A DNA stretch of 54,116 bases from Planctomycetota bacterium (GTDB lineage Bacteria > Planctomycetota > UBA1135 > UBA2386), in NCBI GenBank assembly GCA_020848735.1, contig JADLHO010000067.1, positions 1 through 54,116 on the forward strand, read 5' to 3'. Position 1 is the stretch's first letter, and every line of letters begins with the position of its first letter. A program made the translations under genes and the position numbers. Shown piece by piece: positions 35,560 through 42,968 of the stretch. Below the pieces are notes generated by a model. That model saw only the letters and a program-made list of their open reading frames with translations. It was not told where the DNA came from and did no database searches.

Positions 35560-36438
35560 TCATTCGAAGACGCGCGCGATCTCCTCGGCATCGACGCCGT
35601 CGACGGCGAGGCGCAGCTCGTGATAGACGACCGCGGTCAAGCTCGCTTCGATCGAGGACAGGACCGCGACGGTGGCGGTCGTCCAGAGCCACTCGGGCAG
35701 ATCGGGGAACGCGAGCCCGACGACACCGCCGACGGCCATCGCAATCAGCGCGCCGACGATCCGGAAGAGGAACAGGACCAGGAAGAGCTTCGCGCGGCTG
35801 CCGCGCGTCAGGTCCAGACTCCGCCGCAGCGCGGCGAAGATGCCGCAGCGCTCCACGACGACCGCCGGCACCGCGACGAAGAAGGCGAGCGTGACGAAGA
35901 TCAGGATCGCGAGAGTCGCGAGCGTGACGCCCACGAAGAGGACCGGACCCGTGACCACGACTGCGACGAACAGCATCATCACGATCAGCGGCAGCCCGAG
36001 GATCAGCGCCAGCGTGAAGAGGACGCCCAGCGCTCGCGGCAGCCGCGCCAATCCCTGGCCAAGAGTGGCGAATGAGGCTCGCTGACCCCGGAGCTCGGCG
36101 AAGACCGCGCCGATCACGGGCGCCATGACGAAGAGGCCCGAGAGCTGCGTGAGCCAGTGATCGGCGCCTTCGACCCAGCGCGGCTGGGTCTCCGGGTCCC
36201 CATACACGGGATGCCCGGCGAGCCAGGCGGAGTAGCAGCCGTAGGGCACGAAGCAGACCAATCCGAGCAGCGTGAACGTGACGAGATTGTTCGCCCAGAT
36301 CCGGAATGCCGTCCCCACGACCTTCCCGGCCGCCAGTCCCGATCCCGCCCGTCGGCGCGACTTCGTGAGGCTGCGGCGCTGCGGCACGGACTCGGCGCCG
36401 GGACTCGCAACCGGCTCAGGTGGATTCGCTTCGCTCAT
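35560..36438 (-). CDS. Polytopic membrane protein (glycerophosphoryl-diester-phosphodiesterase membrane-domain-like)
   Basis: The 292-residue protein has a disordered N-terminus of about 40 residues and roughly six membrane helices, for example LVTFTLLGLVCFVPYGCYSAWLAG, ALGVLFTLALILGLPLIVMMLFVAVVVTGPVLFVGVTLATLAILIFVTLAFFVAVPAVVVE and LFLVLFLFRIVGALIAMAVGGVVGLAF. The segment PAVVVERCGIFAALRRSLDLTRG is typical of the membrane domain seen beside glycerophosphodiesterases and in YciC-type proteins. No phosphodiesterase domain is attached. It converges with the RDD gene and lies near the MoxR-DUF58 cluster, where such proteins are often found. Confidence 0.8.
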   Translation of the reverse strand: MSEANPPEPVASPGAESVPQRRSLTKSRRRAGSGLAAGKVVGTAFRIWANNLVTFTLLGLVCFVPYGCYSAWLAGHPVYGDPETQPRWVEGADHWLTQLSGLFVMAPVIGAVFAELRGQRASFATLGQGLARLPRALGVLFTLALILGLPLIVMMLFVAVVVTGPVLFVGVTLATLAILIFVTLAFFVAVPAVVVERCGIFAALRRSLDLTRGSRAKLFLVLFLFRIVGALIAMAVGGVVGLAFPDLPEWLWTTATVAVLSSIEASLTAVVYHELRLAVDGVDAEEIARVFE

Positions 36439-36555
36439 GTCGTGCTCCCCGGCAATGCAGACCGGCGGCCGCGGCGCGAAGGAGCGCCACCCGGCCCGGC
36501 TCGAGCGCGGGAGTGTAGCTGCGCTCGCCGGTCCGGCGCGAGCGCCGCCGCGCGC

Positions 36556-39027
36556 TCAATCCGGCAGACGCAGCGCCACGATCCCGAGATCGAGGTACTG
36601 CCCGCCGCGGGACTGCACGCAGCGCACCGCGATCACGTGCTCTCCTGGCGAAAGCCTGGCCCGCGCCGCGGCGCCGATCGGGTAGCGCTGGTAATCCACC
36701 GTGTAGCCGGCGGCACGCAGCGCGAGCGCGCCGTCGATCCAGACCTCGACATCCTCGTCGTGGTGGACGAGGAGGCGCAGGCGCTCGTCGGCGCGGTGAT
36801 CCGCGGCGAGCGTGAAGCTGCGCCGGAGCCAGATCGCCGGGCCCTGCCAGGGGCTGCGCACGACCGCGCCCGGGGTGCCCGCCGTCCCGAAGCCCCCGAC
36901 GCCGCGCGACCACGCCGCGTCGTCGAAGTCCGGTCGCTCCCAGCCCGCGGCCGGCTCGACGGTCGTAGAGCGCCACTCCTGGCCGCTCGCGATCGAGCTC
37001 GGCACGAGCTCCGTCACCACCGCGAGCGGCAGCGGCGCCCAGTCACCCGTTCCGCGCACGCCGCGCTCGAACCAGCGTTGCCAGACAGCCTCGTCGGCGA
37101 GGAAGCGCATGAAGAAACCGCCGACGACCGGTCGCGCGACGAAGCCGACCTGACGGCCCGACACCGTGTCATACCAGTCGCTCAGCGGCACGCGGTCGGG
37201 CGTGGTCTGGACCCAATCCCAGACCGGCGCGACGAGCGCGTCGAAGTCCGCGCGCTCGCCGCTCAGACAGGCCGACCAGAGGATCCAGTCGTTCTTCGTG
37301 AACGTGGCCCGCGAATCGAGCGGCAGCCCATAGCGGTTCTGGAGCCCGCGGTATGCGGCGACTTCGCGCGCGAAGAGCTCCGCGGGAAAGACCCCGAGCC
37401 CGAGGATCCGGTCCCAGACGAGGTTGTACTTCTGGCTCCAGGTCTGCGGCTTGTCGAAGGCGAGGCGGCTGCGCTCACCCTCGAGCGCGGACGCGACCCA
37501 GCGCGCGGCGAAGTCGAGCGCCACGCCGCGCCACCGCTCCGCCTCGTCGGGACGACCATCGAGAGCACAGAGCCGGCCGAATGCGGCCAGCGCGAGGGTC
37601 GCCTTCGCGGAGAGATTGACGTTGTGCGCGAGGTGCCCCGTGAAGTCGTCGGTGCAGAGCTGACGCTTCGGGTCGAAACCTTCGGCCTCGAGGTACGCGG
37701 CCCAGCGGGCCAGCGTGGGCCACCAGCGCTTCGCGAACCCGGCGTGACCTTCGCGCACGGCCACGGCCGTCACGAGGAGGAGCAGATCGGCCGACTCCTC
37801 CACCGGCATCTGATCGGTCGCGTCGCGCTCGCCACCGCCGTAGACCTGACCGGTCGCGTGCGGATAGGTGCCGAGGTCGTGCGGGGCGAACGGGAAGCGC
37901 CAGCGGGCCGAGCTGCCGTAATCGAGCGGCGGCACGAGCATCGCCTTCGCGAGGTCGGCGCCGAGCAGCAGGAAGAGCGGCGCCATCGGGTAGATCACGT
38001 CGACGGTCGCGATGCAGCCGTTGCTGAAGTTCTCCTTCGGGAAGAGCAGCGGACGACCGGCGCGGTCGGCGCAGAGCTGATTGCCGCCGAGCGCCTGGCG
38101 ATAGGCGAGGGCGCAGAGCTGTGCATAGCGGGCACCGCCGAGCGCGGTCGCCGTCGCCAGCAGATCGCGGTCGAAGGCGAGGCAGCGCTCGGCGAGTCGC
38201 TCGAACTCGGCGGCGCCCGTGACCAGCAGCCGCTCCGCCGAGGCCTCGGGGTGGCGGCGCCAGTACGCGGGCAGGTCCTCGTCGAAGTACCGGATCGCCC
38301 GGACCTCGTCGTACGCGATCAGCATCGCGTGACGCGCCTCACCGAGCGCCGCGAGCTCGAGGACGGCCTGCGCGCGCAGCGCCTGGGTGCCGTCCACCGT
38401 CACCGCACCGGCGCCGGCGCGCTGCGCGAGCCACGCGTAGCCCCAGTCGATGCGCCGGTCGTCGCCGCGCGCACCCAGCACCGCCTGCTCCACGCTGCCC
38501 GCGACGGCGACGTCGAGCCCGAGAACCGTGGGCCGCGAGGTGACGACCGCCTGCTCCGGACGGTCGACACAGACCAGCGTCGAGAGCGAGAACTCGAGCT
38601 CGAGGCGGTGCGCGAGGCCGTCGCGACTCGTCGCGGTCCAGACGAGATAGCTCAGCGGACGGGAGAGCACGTCGAGATCCTCGGGCAGCGCCGGGGTCAG
38701 GAACTCCAGGTCGAGGGCGACCCGCGCCTCCTCGAAGTGGAAGCGCGTGCGCGTCGGCGTGATCGCCGTGGCCTGGCAATCCCAGGCGCGCAGTTCCTTC
38801 GGCTCCGCGCCGAGGAGTCGGCGGCGCTCGCCGTCGACCGCGACCGACGCGCGCAGCGGCTGGGGGCGGCCGGTCCAGTGGGTGGACTCGCCGTCCGCCG
38901 GCCGATCGTGCGGCAGCCAGATCGAGAAGTAGGGGTTGTGGACGAGCAGCGGGGTCGAGGGCGCGCGCAGCTCCGGTTGGCCCTGGGGAGCGAGGCAGAG
39001 CGCGGCGAGGCACGCGGCGAGGGTCAT
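36556..39027 (-). CDS. Secreted glutaminase-A-like protein (DUF5127/DUF4965/DUF1793) with C-terminal sugar-binding-like domain
   Basis: The 823-residue protein has a short signal sequence (MTLAACLAALCLAPQGQ). The three-part glutaminase-A arrangement is clear: an N-terminal beta domain (LLVHNPYFSIWLPHDRPADGESTHWTGRPQPLRASVAVDGE), the DUF4965 region (SNGCIATVDVIYPMAPLFLLLG, AHNVNLSAKATLALAAFGRL), and the DUF1793 barrel (WSQKYNLVWDRILGLGVFP, PLDSRATFTKNDWILWSA, SDWYDTVSGRQVGFVARPVVGGFF). Residues 690-823 add a galactose-binding-like beta-sandwich (RPDFDDAAWSRGVGGFG...IWLRRSFTL...VHHDEDVEVWIDG), as in glycoside-hydrolase accessory domains. The fungal name 'glutaminase' is from the family; glycan substrates are equally likely in this organism. 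Confidence 0.88.
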   Translation of the reverse strand: MTLAACLAALCLAPQGQPELRAPSTPLLVHNPYFSIWLPHDRPADGESTHWTGRPQPLRASVAVDGERRRLLGAEPKELRAWDCQATAITPTRTRFHFEEARVALDLEFLTPALPEDLDVLSRPLSYLVWTATSRDGLAHRLELEFSLSTLVCVDRPEQAVVTSRPTVLGLDVAVAGSVEQAVLGARGDDRRIDWGYAWLAQRAGAGAVTVDGTQALRAQAVLELAALGEARHAMLIAYDEVRAIRYFDEDLPAYWRRHPEASAERLLVTGAAEFERLAERCLAFDRDLLATATALGGARYAQLCALAYRQALGGNQLCADRAGRPLLFPKENFSNGCIATVDVIYPMAPLFLLLGADLAKAMLVPPLDYGSSARWRFPFAPHDLGTYPHATGQVYGGGERDATDQMPVEESADLLLLVTAVAVREGHAGFAKRWWPTLARWAAYLEAEGFDPKRQLCTDDFTGHLAHNVNLSAKATLALAAFGRLCALDGRPDEAERWRGVALDFAARWVASALEGERSRLAFDKPQTWSQKYNLVWDRILGLGVFPAELFAREVAAYRGLQNRYGLPLDSRATFTKNDWILWSACLSGERADFDALVAPVWDWVQTTPDRVPLSDWYDTVSGRQVGFVARPVVGGFFMRFLADEAVWQRWFERGVRGTGDWAPLPLAVVTELVPSSIASGQEWRSTTVEPAAGWERPDFDDAAWSRGVGGFGTAGTPGAVVRSPWQGPAIWLRRSFTLAADHRADERLRLLVHHDEDVEVWIDGALALRAAGYTVDYQRYPIGAAARARLSPGEHVIAVRCVQSRGGQYLDLGIVALRLPD

Positions 39028-39072
39028 GCCCCCTCCAACCGGCCCGAACGCCCGCTCTTTCGGGAAGAGTCC

Positions 39073-39088
39073 CCCCTAGCCCTAGGGG
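39073..39088. promoter_or_regulatory. Palindrome between divergent genes
   Basis: CCCCTAG at 39073-39079 and CTAGGGG at 39082-39088 form a perfect inverted repeat with a two-base spacer. It sits midway between the divergent starts at 39027 and 39133 and contains two CTAG tetramers, which are rare in GC-rich bacterial DNA. It could be an operator for one or both genes; no regulator is adjacent. Confidence 0.35.
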
Positions 39089-39132
39089 AACTCGCTGGCC
39101 GCCCACCCCAAGCCCTCGTAGCCTCCCGCCCC

Positions 39133-39864
39133 ATGATCCCCCACGACCCCGGCTCCAAGGTCCACCGCGTCTACCTCGTCGGCTCCCATGCCACCGGGAA
39201 GACGACGCTCGCCCGCTGGGTCCGCGACCGCTACGGGCTGCCGATGATCGCCGAGGTCGCGCGGGGAGTGCTCGCCGAGATGGAGGCGAAGCTCGAGGGG
39301 CTGCGCACCGACATCGACCTGGTGAACCGCTACCAGGCCGAGGTCTTCGTGCGGCAGGTCGAGGCGGAGCAGCGCGTCGCGGGCTCCTTCGTCAGCGACC
39401 GCGCGTTCTGCAACCTCGCGTATGCCGCGCACCACTCGACGATCCTCGCCGAGGTCTTCCGCGACCCGCGCTTCGCCGCCTACATGGACTCGGTCCGCAC
39501 GGGCATCGTCTTCTTCCTGCGCCCCCACAAGGAACTCGTCACCGACGACGGTGTGCGGGCGGGGCTCGCCTGGGAAGAGGTCGTGCGCATCGACGGCATG
39601 GTGAAGCTGCTGCTCGAGATGTTCGCCGTGCCCTACATCCCCGTGGAGTCGCTCTCGATGCAGGAGCGGGTGCGCGGCGTCGAGCGGGTGCTCGATCTCG
39701 CGGGACTGGTCCCGACGCACGAGCGCCGGCAGGTGCTGCCGGGTCACGTGGAGACGGGCGTGCGGCAGCCGCGCCACGCGCAGGGCAGTGGCCATGGCAA
39801 TGGCAGTGGCAATGGCAATGGCAATGGGGTCGGTGAGCGCCAGCCGAGCCCACGCGTCAACTGA
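39133..39864 (+). CDS. AAA_28/NadR-like P-loop ATPase with Gly-Asn repeat tail
   Basis: The 243-residue protein has a Walker A motif at VYLVGSHATGKTTLARWV (residues 13-30) and an IAEVARGVLAEM segment, both characteristic of the NadR kinase-like AAA_28 group. SFVSDRAFCNLAYAAHHS supplies a Walker-B-like aspartate, and RPHKELVTDDGVRAG fits the lid. The function is probably a small-molecule or nucleotide kinase. Residues 218-232 are a low-complexity Gly-Asn/Ser tail encoded by a hexamer repeat. ATG start. The 3' end overlaps the end of the convergent YeiH-type gene by eight bases. Confidence 0.82.
   Translation: MIPHDPGSKVHRVYLVGSHATGKTTLARWVRDRYGLPMIAEVARGVLAEMEAKLEGLRTDIDLVNRYQAEVFVRQVEAEQRVAGSFVSDRAFCNLAYAAHHSTILAEVFRDPRFAAYMDSVRTGIVFFLRPHKELVTDDGVRAGLAWEEVVRIDGMVKLLLEMFAVPYIPVESLSMQERVRGVERVLDLAGLVPTHERRQVLPGHVETGVRQPRHAQGSGHGNGSGNGNGNGVGERQPSPRVN
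39784..39825 (+). repeat. Hexanucleotide repeat (GGCNNT)7 inside a coding region
   Basis: Seven in-frame hexamers of the form GGC-AAT, GGC-AGT or GGC-CAT run from 39784 to 39825 and encode alternating Gly with Asn, Ser or His at the C-terminus of the P-loop ATPase. Length changes would keep the reading frame. Confidence 0.85.
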
Positions 39865-40888
39865 GGAATCGCGACGCGGTGAACGCGAGACCGCTGACGA
39901 GCAGCGTCGCGGCGACCGTCGCCAGCCATGGCCGTGCACCGGCATCGACGAGGGCGCGCAGCGAGATCTGCGCGCCGAGCGCCGCCATCGCGGTCGCCAT
40001 CGCGAAGCGGCAGACGCCGTCGAGGATCGCCAGGACCGGCGCCGGCCACTCGAAGCTCGCGCGCAGGACCGCGGTCGCCGCGAAGCCGAGCACGAACCAG
40101 GGGATCGCAAGACGTCCGGCGCCTGCACCGCGGTGCCTCGCCACGACGCACGCGAGCAGGAGGCCGAGCGGGATCAGGAAGCCGACCCGCGCGAGCTTCA
40201 CGACGCTGGCCACCGCACCCTGCGATTCACCCGCCGCGTAGCCCGCGGCGATCGCCTGGGCGACCTCGTGGACGGAACCACCGACCCAGAAACCGTACGC
40301 GGCGGGTTCCATCCCCGTGACGCGCGCGAGCAACGGGCACGCGAGCATCACGACGGTGCCGGCGAGCGTCACGAGCGCGACCGCGAGCGCGGCGTCGCGT
40401 TCGCGCGGACGGAGCACGGCGTCGACCGCGGCGACGGCCGCCGCGCCGCAGATCGCATGGCCGGCCGCGAGCAGCCACGCGAAGTCGGGGGCGAGGCGCA
40501 GGCGGCGGCAGAGCCAGTGCGTGCCGGCGATCGTCCCGACGACGACGGCGGCCAGCGCGAGGAGACCGCGCGCGCCGAGCGCCGCGAGCTCGTCGGTGCC
40601 GAGCCGGAAACCGAGCAGCACGATCGCACCGCGCAGCAGCGGCCGGCAGGCCCAGGCGAGGCCCACGCCCGCGGCGCGGGGCACGAGGCCGAGGGCTGCG
40701 GCGAGCCAGCCCGCGAGCAGCGCGAGGATCAGCGGGCTGACGACGAGGGCCGACCGCTCCGCGAGCCAGGCGGCGAGACTCGCGACGAGCGCGAGCGCGG
40801 CGGCGAGCAGGAGCCCCGGCGCGCGCCGCGGCGCGAGGCGCGGCGCCGGCGCGGAGGAGAGTTCGGTCGCCGGCCGGTCGCGGTCCAT
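39857..40888 (-). CDS. YeiH/UPF0324-family putative sulfate exporter
   Basis: The 343-residue protein has about ten membrane helices and matches the YeiH (UPF0324) family: LVVSPLILALLAGWLAAALG, LLRGAIVLLGFRLGTDELAALGARGLLALAAVVVGTIAGTHWLCRRL, FAWLLAAGHAICGAAAVAAVDAVLRP, and GFWVGGSVHEVAQAIAAGYAAGE, the most conserved family segment. The ATG at 40888 follows a gap of 75 bases to a divergent LysR gene. In enterobacteria yeiH is controlled by the divergent LysR regulator YeiE, the same arrangement as here. Transported substrate is not proven for the family; 'sulfate exporter' is an annotation convention. Confidence 0.93.
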   Translation of the reverse strand: MDRDRPATELSSAPAPRLAPRRAPGLLLAAALALVASLAAWLAERSALVVSPLILALLAGWLAAALGLVPRAAGVGLAWACRPLLRGAIVLLGFRLGTDELAALGARGLLALAAVVVGTIAGTHWLCRRLRLAPDFAWLLAAGHAICGAAAVAAVDAVLRPRERDAALAVALVTLAGTVVMLACPLLARVTGMEPAAYGFWVGGSVHEVAQAIAAGYAAGESQGAVASVVKLARVGFLIPLGLLLACVVARHRGAGAGRLAIPWFVLGFAATAVLRASFEWPAPVLAILDGVCRFAMATAMAALGAQISLRALVDAGARPWLATVAATLLVSGLAFTASRFLS

Positions 40889-40945
40889 GTCCGGCACGCT
40901 AGGGAGTCCGGCTCGATTGCTCCAACCGAACGTTTCGATGAAGCT

Positions 40946-40966
40946 CATCGATCGGATCGATCGATG
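40946..40966. promoter_or_regulatory. Inverted repeat at the LysR start codon
   Basis: CATCGATCG at 40946-40954 and CGATCGATG at 40958-40966 form a perfect 9-bp inverted repeat with a 3-bp spacer. The right arm includes the ATG of the LysR gene (40964-40966). It lies in the divergent intergenic region shared with the YeiH-type gene. It could be an operator for autoregulation or a hairpin affecting translation start. Confidence 0.45.
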
Positions 40967-41848
40967 CTCACGCTCCGCCAACTCGAGATCTTCCTCGCCG
41001 TCGCGCGGCGCGAGCACGTGACCGCCGCCGCGCGCGACGTGCACCTCTCGCAGTCCGCGGTCAGCACCGCCCTGCGCGAACTGCAGACGACGCTCGGCGG
41101 TCCGCTCTTCGAGAAGGACGGTCGGCGCATCCGGCTCAATGACCGTGGCCGCCATCTCGTCGAGGAGGCGAGCGACCTCGTGCAGCGCGCCCAGGACCTC
41201 GTGCAGCACTTCGCCGGCGACGAGGCGATCGCCGGCAAGCTGCGCCTCGGCGCGAGCTCCACCATCGGCACCTATCTCCTGCCCGCGCTCGTCGGCGCCT
41301 TCGTCGCGGCGCACGCCGACGTGCAGGTCGACCTGGAGGTCGGCAACAGCGCCGAGGTCGCGCGACGGCTCCTGGCCCACGAGCTCGATGCGGGCTTCGT
41401 CGAGGGCCCCGTCCATCTGCCGCAGCTCGTCGCGACGCCGTGGCGCAAGGACCGGCTGGTCGTCTTCGTCACGCCGGACGACCCGCTCGCGCGTCGCCGC
41501 CGCCTTGCGCCCGCGGCGCTGCGCACCCTGCGCTTCGTGATGCGCGAATCCGGCTCGGGCACGCGCGAGGTCTTCGAGACCGCGCTCCGCGCCCATGGCG
41601 TCGCACCGACGCCACACCTCACCTTCGGACACTCGGAAGCCGTGAAGCAGGCGGTCCGCGGCGGGCTCGGCGTCGGCTGCCTCTCCGAGCTCACCGTGCG
41701 CCGCGAGCTCGACGCCGGCGAGTTCGTCGCCGTGAAGGTCGCGGGGCTCGCCCTCGAGCGGACGCTCTGGCGCATCGCGCGGCGCGGCGCGTATGCGAGC
41801 CGCCTCCTGCGCGCGTGCTTCGACGCGCTGCGCGGAGAGCTCGAGTGA
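40964..41848 (+). CDS. LysR-family transcriptional regulator (YeiE/CysB-like context)
   Basis: The 294-residue protein begins directly with the LysR winged helix: MLTLRQLEIFLAVARREHVTAAARDVHLSQSAVSTALRELQTTLGGPLFEKDGRRIRLNDRG. The effector domain follows (LRLGASSTIGTYLLPALVGAFVAAHADVQVDLEVGNSAEVARRLLAHELDAGFVEGPV, then SGSGTREVFETAL and EAVKQAVRGGLGVGCLSEL). It is divergent from the YeiH-type transporter gene and probably controls it. The start codon lies within an inverted repeat. Inducer unknown. Confidence 0.93.
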   Translation: MLTLRQLEIFLAVARREHVTAAARDVHLSQSAVSTALRELQTTLGGPLFEKDGRRIRLNDRGRHLVEEASDLVQRAQDLVQHFAGDEAIAGKLRLGASSTIGTYLLPALVGAFVAAHADVQVDLEVGNSAEVARRLLAHELDAGFVEGPVHLPQLVATPWRKDRLVVFVTPDDPLARRRRLAPAALRTLRFVMRESGSGTREVFETALRAHGVAPTPHLTFGHSEAVKQAVRGGLGVGCLSELTVRRELDAGEFVAVKVAGLALERTLWRIARRGAYASRLLRACFDALRGELE

Positions 41849-41855
41849 GCCGCAG

Positions 41856-41883
41856 CACCCACCACGCACCACCCACCACGCAC
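41856..41883 (+). repeat. 14-bp tandem direct repeat, two copies
   Basis: CACCCACCACGCAC occurs twice head to tail at 41856-41869 and 41870-41883, filling the gap between the LysR stop and the ATG of the acetyltransferase at 41886. It occupies the position of a ribosome-binding site and contains no purine-rich element. Confidence 0.8.
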
Positions 41884-41885
41884 GC

Positions 41886-42437
41886 ATGGACCTGCGACTC
41901 TCCCACGCCCGCGTGCGCCTGCCGCGCGCCGACGACGCCGCCGCGATCGCGCGTCACCTCGACGACCGCGCGATCGCGCGCAACCTGCTCGAGCCCATCC
42001 CGCTGCCCTACGGCGTCGACGACGCGCGGGCCCTCCTCGCCGCGCATCTCCACCGCGAACCGGTCGACCTCGTCGCGATCGAGGTCGAGGGCGAATGCGC
42101 GGGACTCGCGGAGCTGCGCACGCCGCCGCCGCCCCGCGCGCACGGGCTCGAGCTCTCGCTCTGGATCGGCCGGCGACACCACGGCAAGGGCATCGGCGGC
42201 GAGCTGGTCCCCCTGCTCGTGAACCACGCGTTCGCGCGCGACGCGACGCTGCGGCGCGTCGAGGCACAGGTCCTCGGCTGGAACGACGCGGCGATCCGCC
42301 TGCTCACGCGTTGCGGCTTCTCGCGCGAGGCGCGTCTGCGCGACGCGGTGGACCGGGACGGCGAGGTCTGCGATCTGCTCGTCTTCGGCATGCTGCGGAG
42401 CGAGGCCGCCGCGCGCTGCGCGAACTTCCGCTGCTGA
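41886..42437 (+). CDS. GNAT-family acetyltransferase (RimJ/RimL type)
   Basis: The 183-residue protein follows the RimJ/RimL GNAT pattern: an N-terminal strand-helix (LRLSHARVRLPRADDAAAIARHLDDRAIARNL), the acetyl-CoA loop in LSLWIGRRHHGKGIGGELVPLLVNHAFARDATLRRVEAQVLGWNDAAIRLLTRCGFSREARLRDAV, and a terminal DLLVFGML. It probably acetylates a protein N-terminus or a small amine. The ATG follows a tandem repeat instead of a recognisable Shine-Dalgarno sequence, and another tandem repeat follows the gene. Confidence 0.88.
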   Translation: MDLRLSHARVRLPRADDAAAIARHLDDRAIARNLLEPIPLPYGVDDARALLAAHLHREPVDLVAIEVEGECAGLAELRTPPPPRAHGLELSLWIGRRHHGKGIGGELVPLLVNHAFARDATLRRVEAQVLGWNDAAIRLLTRCGFSREARLRDAVDRDGEVCDLLVFGMLRSEAAARCANFRC

Positions 42438-42471
42438 GCGCGCTGCTCCTCCTCACGCGCCCGGGAGTTCG

Positions 42472-42543
42472 GGGACTCGGGGACTCAGGGACTCAGGGAC
42501 TCAGGGACTCAGGGACTCAGGGACTCGGGGACTCGGGGACTCA
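42472..42543 (+). repeat. Octanucleotide tandem repeat (GGGACTCA/G), nine copies
   Basis: Nine perfect 8-bp units, GGGACTC followed by A or G, run from 42472 to 42543. Units 1, 7 and 8 end in G and the others in A. The last unit supplies the stop codon of the convergent truncated-hemoglobin gene (TCA at 42541-42543, read as TGA). The array fills most of the 103-base space between convergent genes. Confidence 0.95.
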
Positions 42544-42942
42544 CGAGTTCACGAGGAACTGCGCGACCTCGGCGAAGAACGCGCCGACCTCGCTGCGCAC
42601 GCGCGCATCGAAGCCCACCTCGTCCATCGCCGAGTGCATCAACTGGAGCCAGCGGTCGCGCGCGGCGGCGTCGACCCGGAACGGCGCGTGCCGCATGCGC
42701 AGGCGCGGGTGTCCGCGCTGACGCGAGTACTCGTTGTCGCCGCCGAACCGCTGCACCAGGAAGCCCGCGAGGCGCGCTTCGGCCCCCGCGAGATCGTGCG
42801 GCGGGTACATCGGCCCGAGCAGCGGATCCTGCGGGATGCGGCGATAGAAGGCCGCGACGAGCTCGCGGATCCTCGCCTCGCCGATCGTCGGAACGACATG
42901 CGCGACGGGATCCGGGCGCGGGTTGGAGCGATCTTCGGTCAC
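42541..42942 (-). CDS. Truncated hemoglobin, group 2 (trHbO-like)
   Basis: The 133-residue 2-over-2 globin starts with GTG at 42942. It shows the group-2 pattern: FYRRIPQDPLLGPMYPP, LAGFLVQRFGGDNEYSRQRGHPRLRMRHAPFRVDAAARDRWLQLMHSAMDEV. The RMRHAPF histidine is the expected proximal heme ligand and the Trp in DRWLQLM is the usual G8 tryptophan. The role is oxygen or nitrogen-oxide binding chemistry in the cytoplasm. The stop codon lies in a tandem repeat. It is 26 bases downstream of the M48 peptidase gene and probably co-transcribed with it. Confidence 0.92.
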   Translation of the reverse strand: MTEDRSNPRPDPVAHVVPTIGEARIRELVAAFYRRIPQDPLLGPMYPPHDLAGAEARLAGFLVQRFGGDNEYSRQRGHPRLRMRHAPFRVDAAARDRWLQLMHSAMDEVGFDARVRSEVGAFFAEVAQFLVNS

Positions 42943-42968
42943 GCCGCCGAGCGTAGGCGGCGCGGGAC

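Noticed and set aside
36157..39864. A plus-strand open frame of about 1235 codons
   Set aside because: Most is antisense to the glutaminase-A-like gene; only the last 243 codons, from ATG 39133, encode a recognisable P-loop protein.
42472..42543. CRISPR array
   Set aside because: The 8-bp units are contiguous with no spacers and no cas genes are near; it is a simple tandem repeat.
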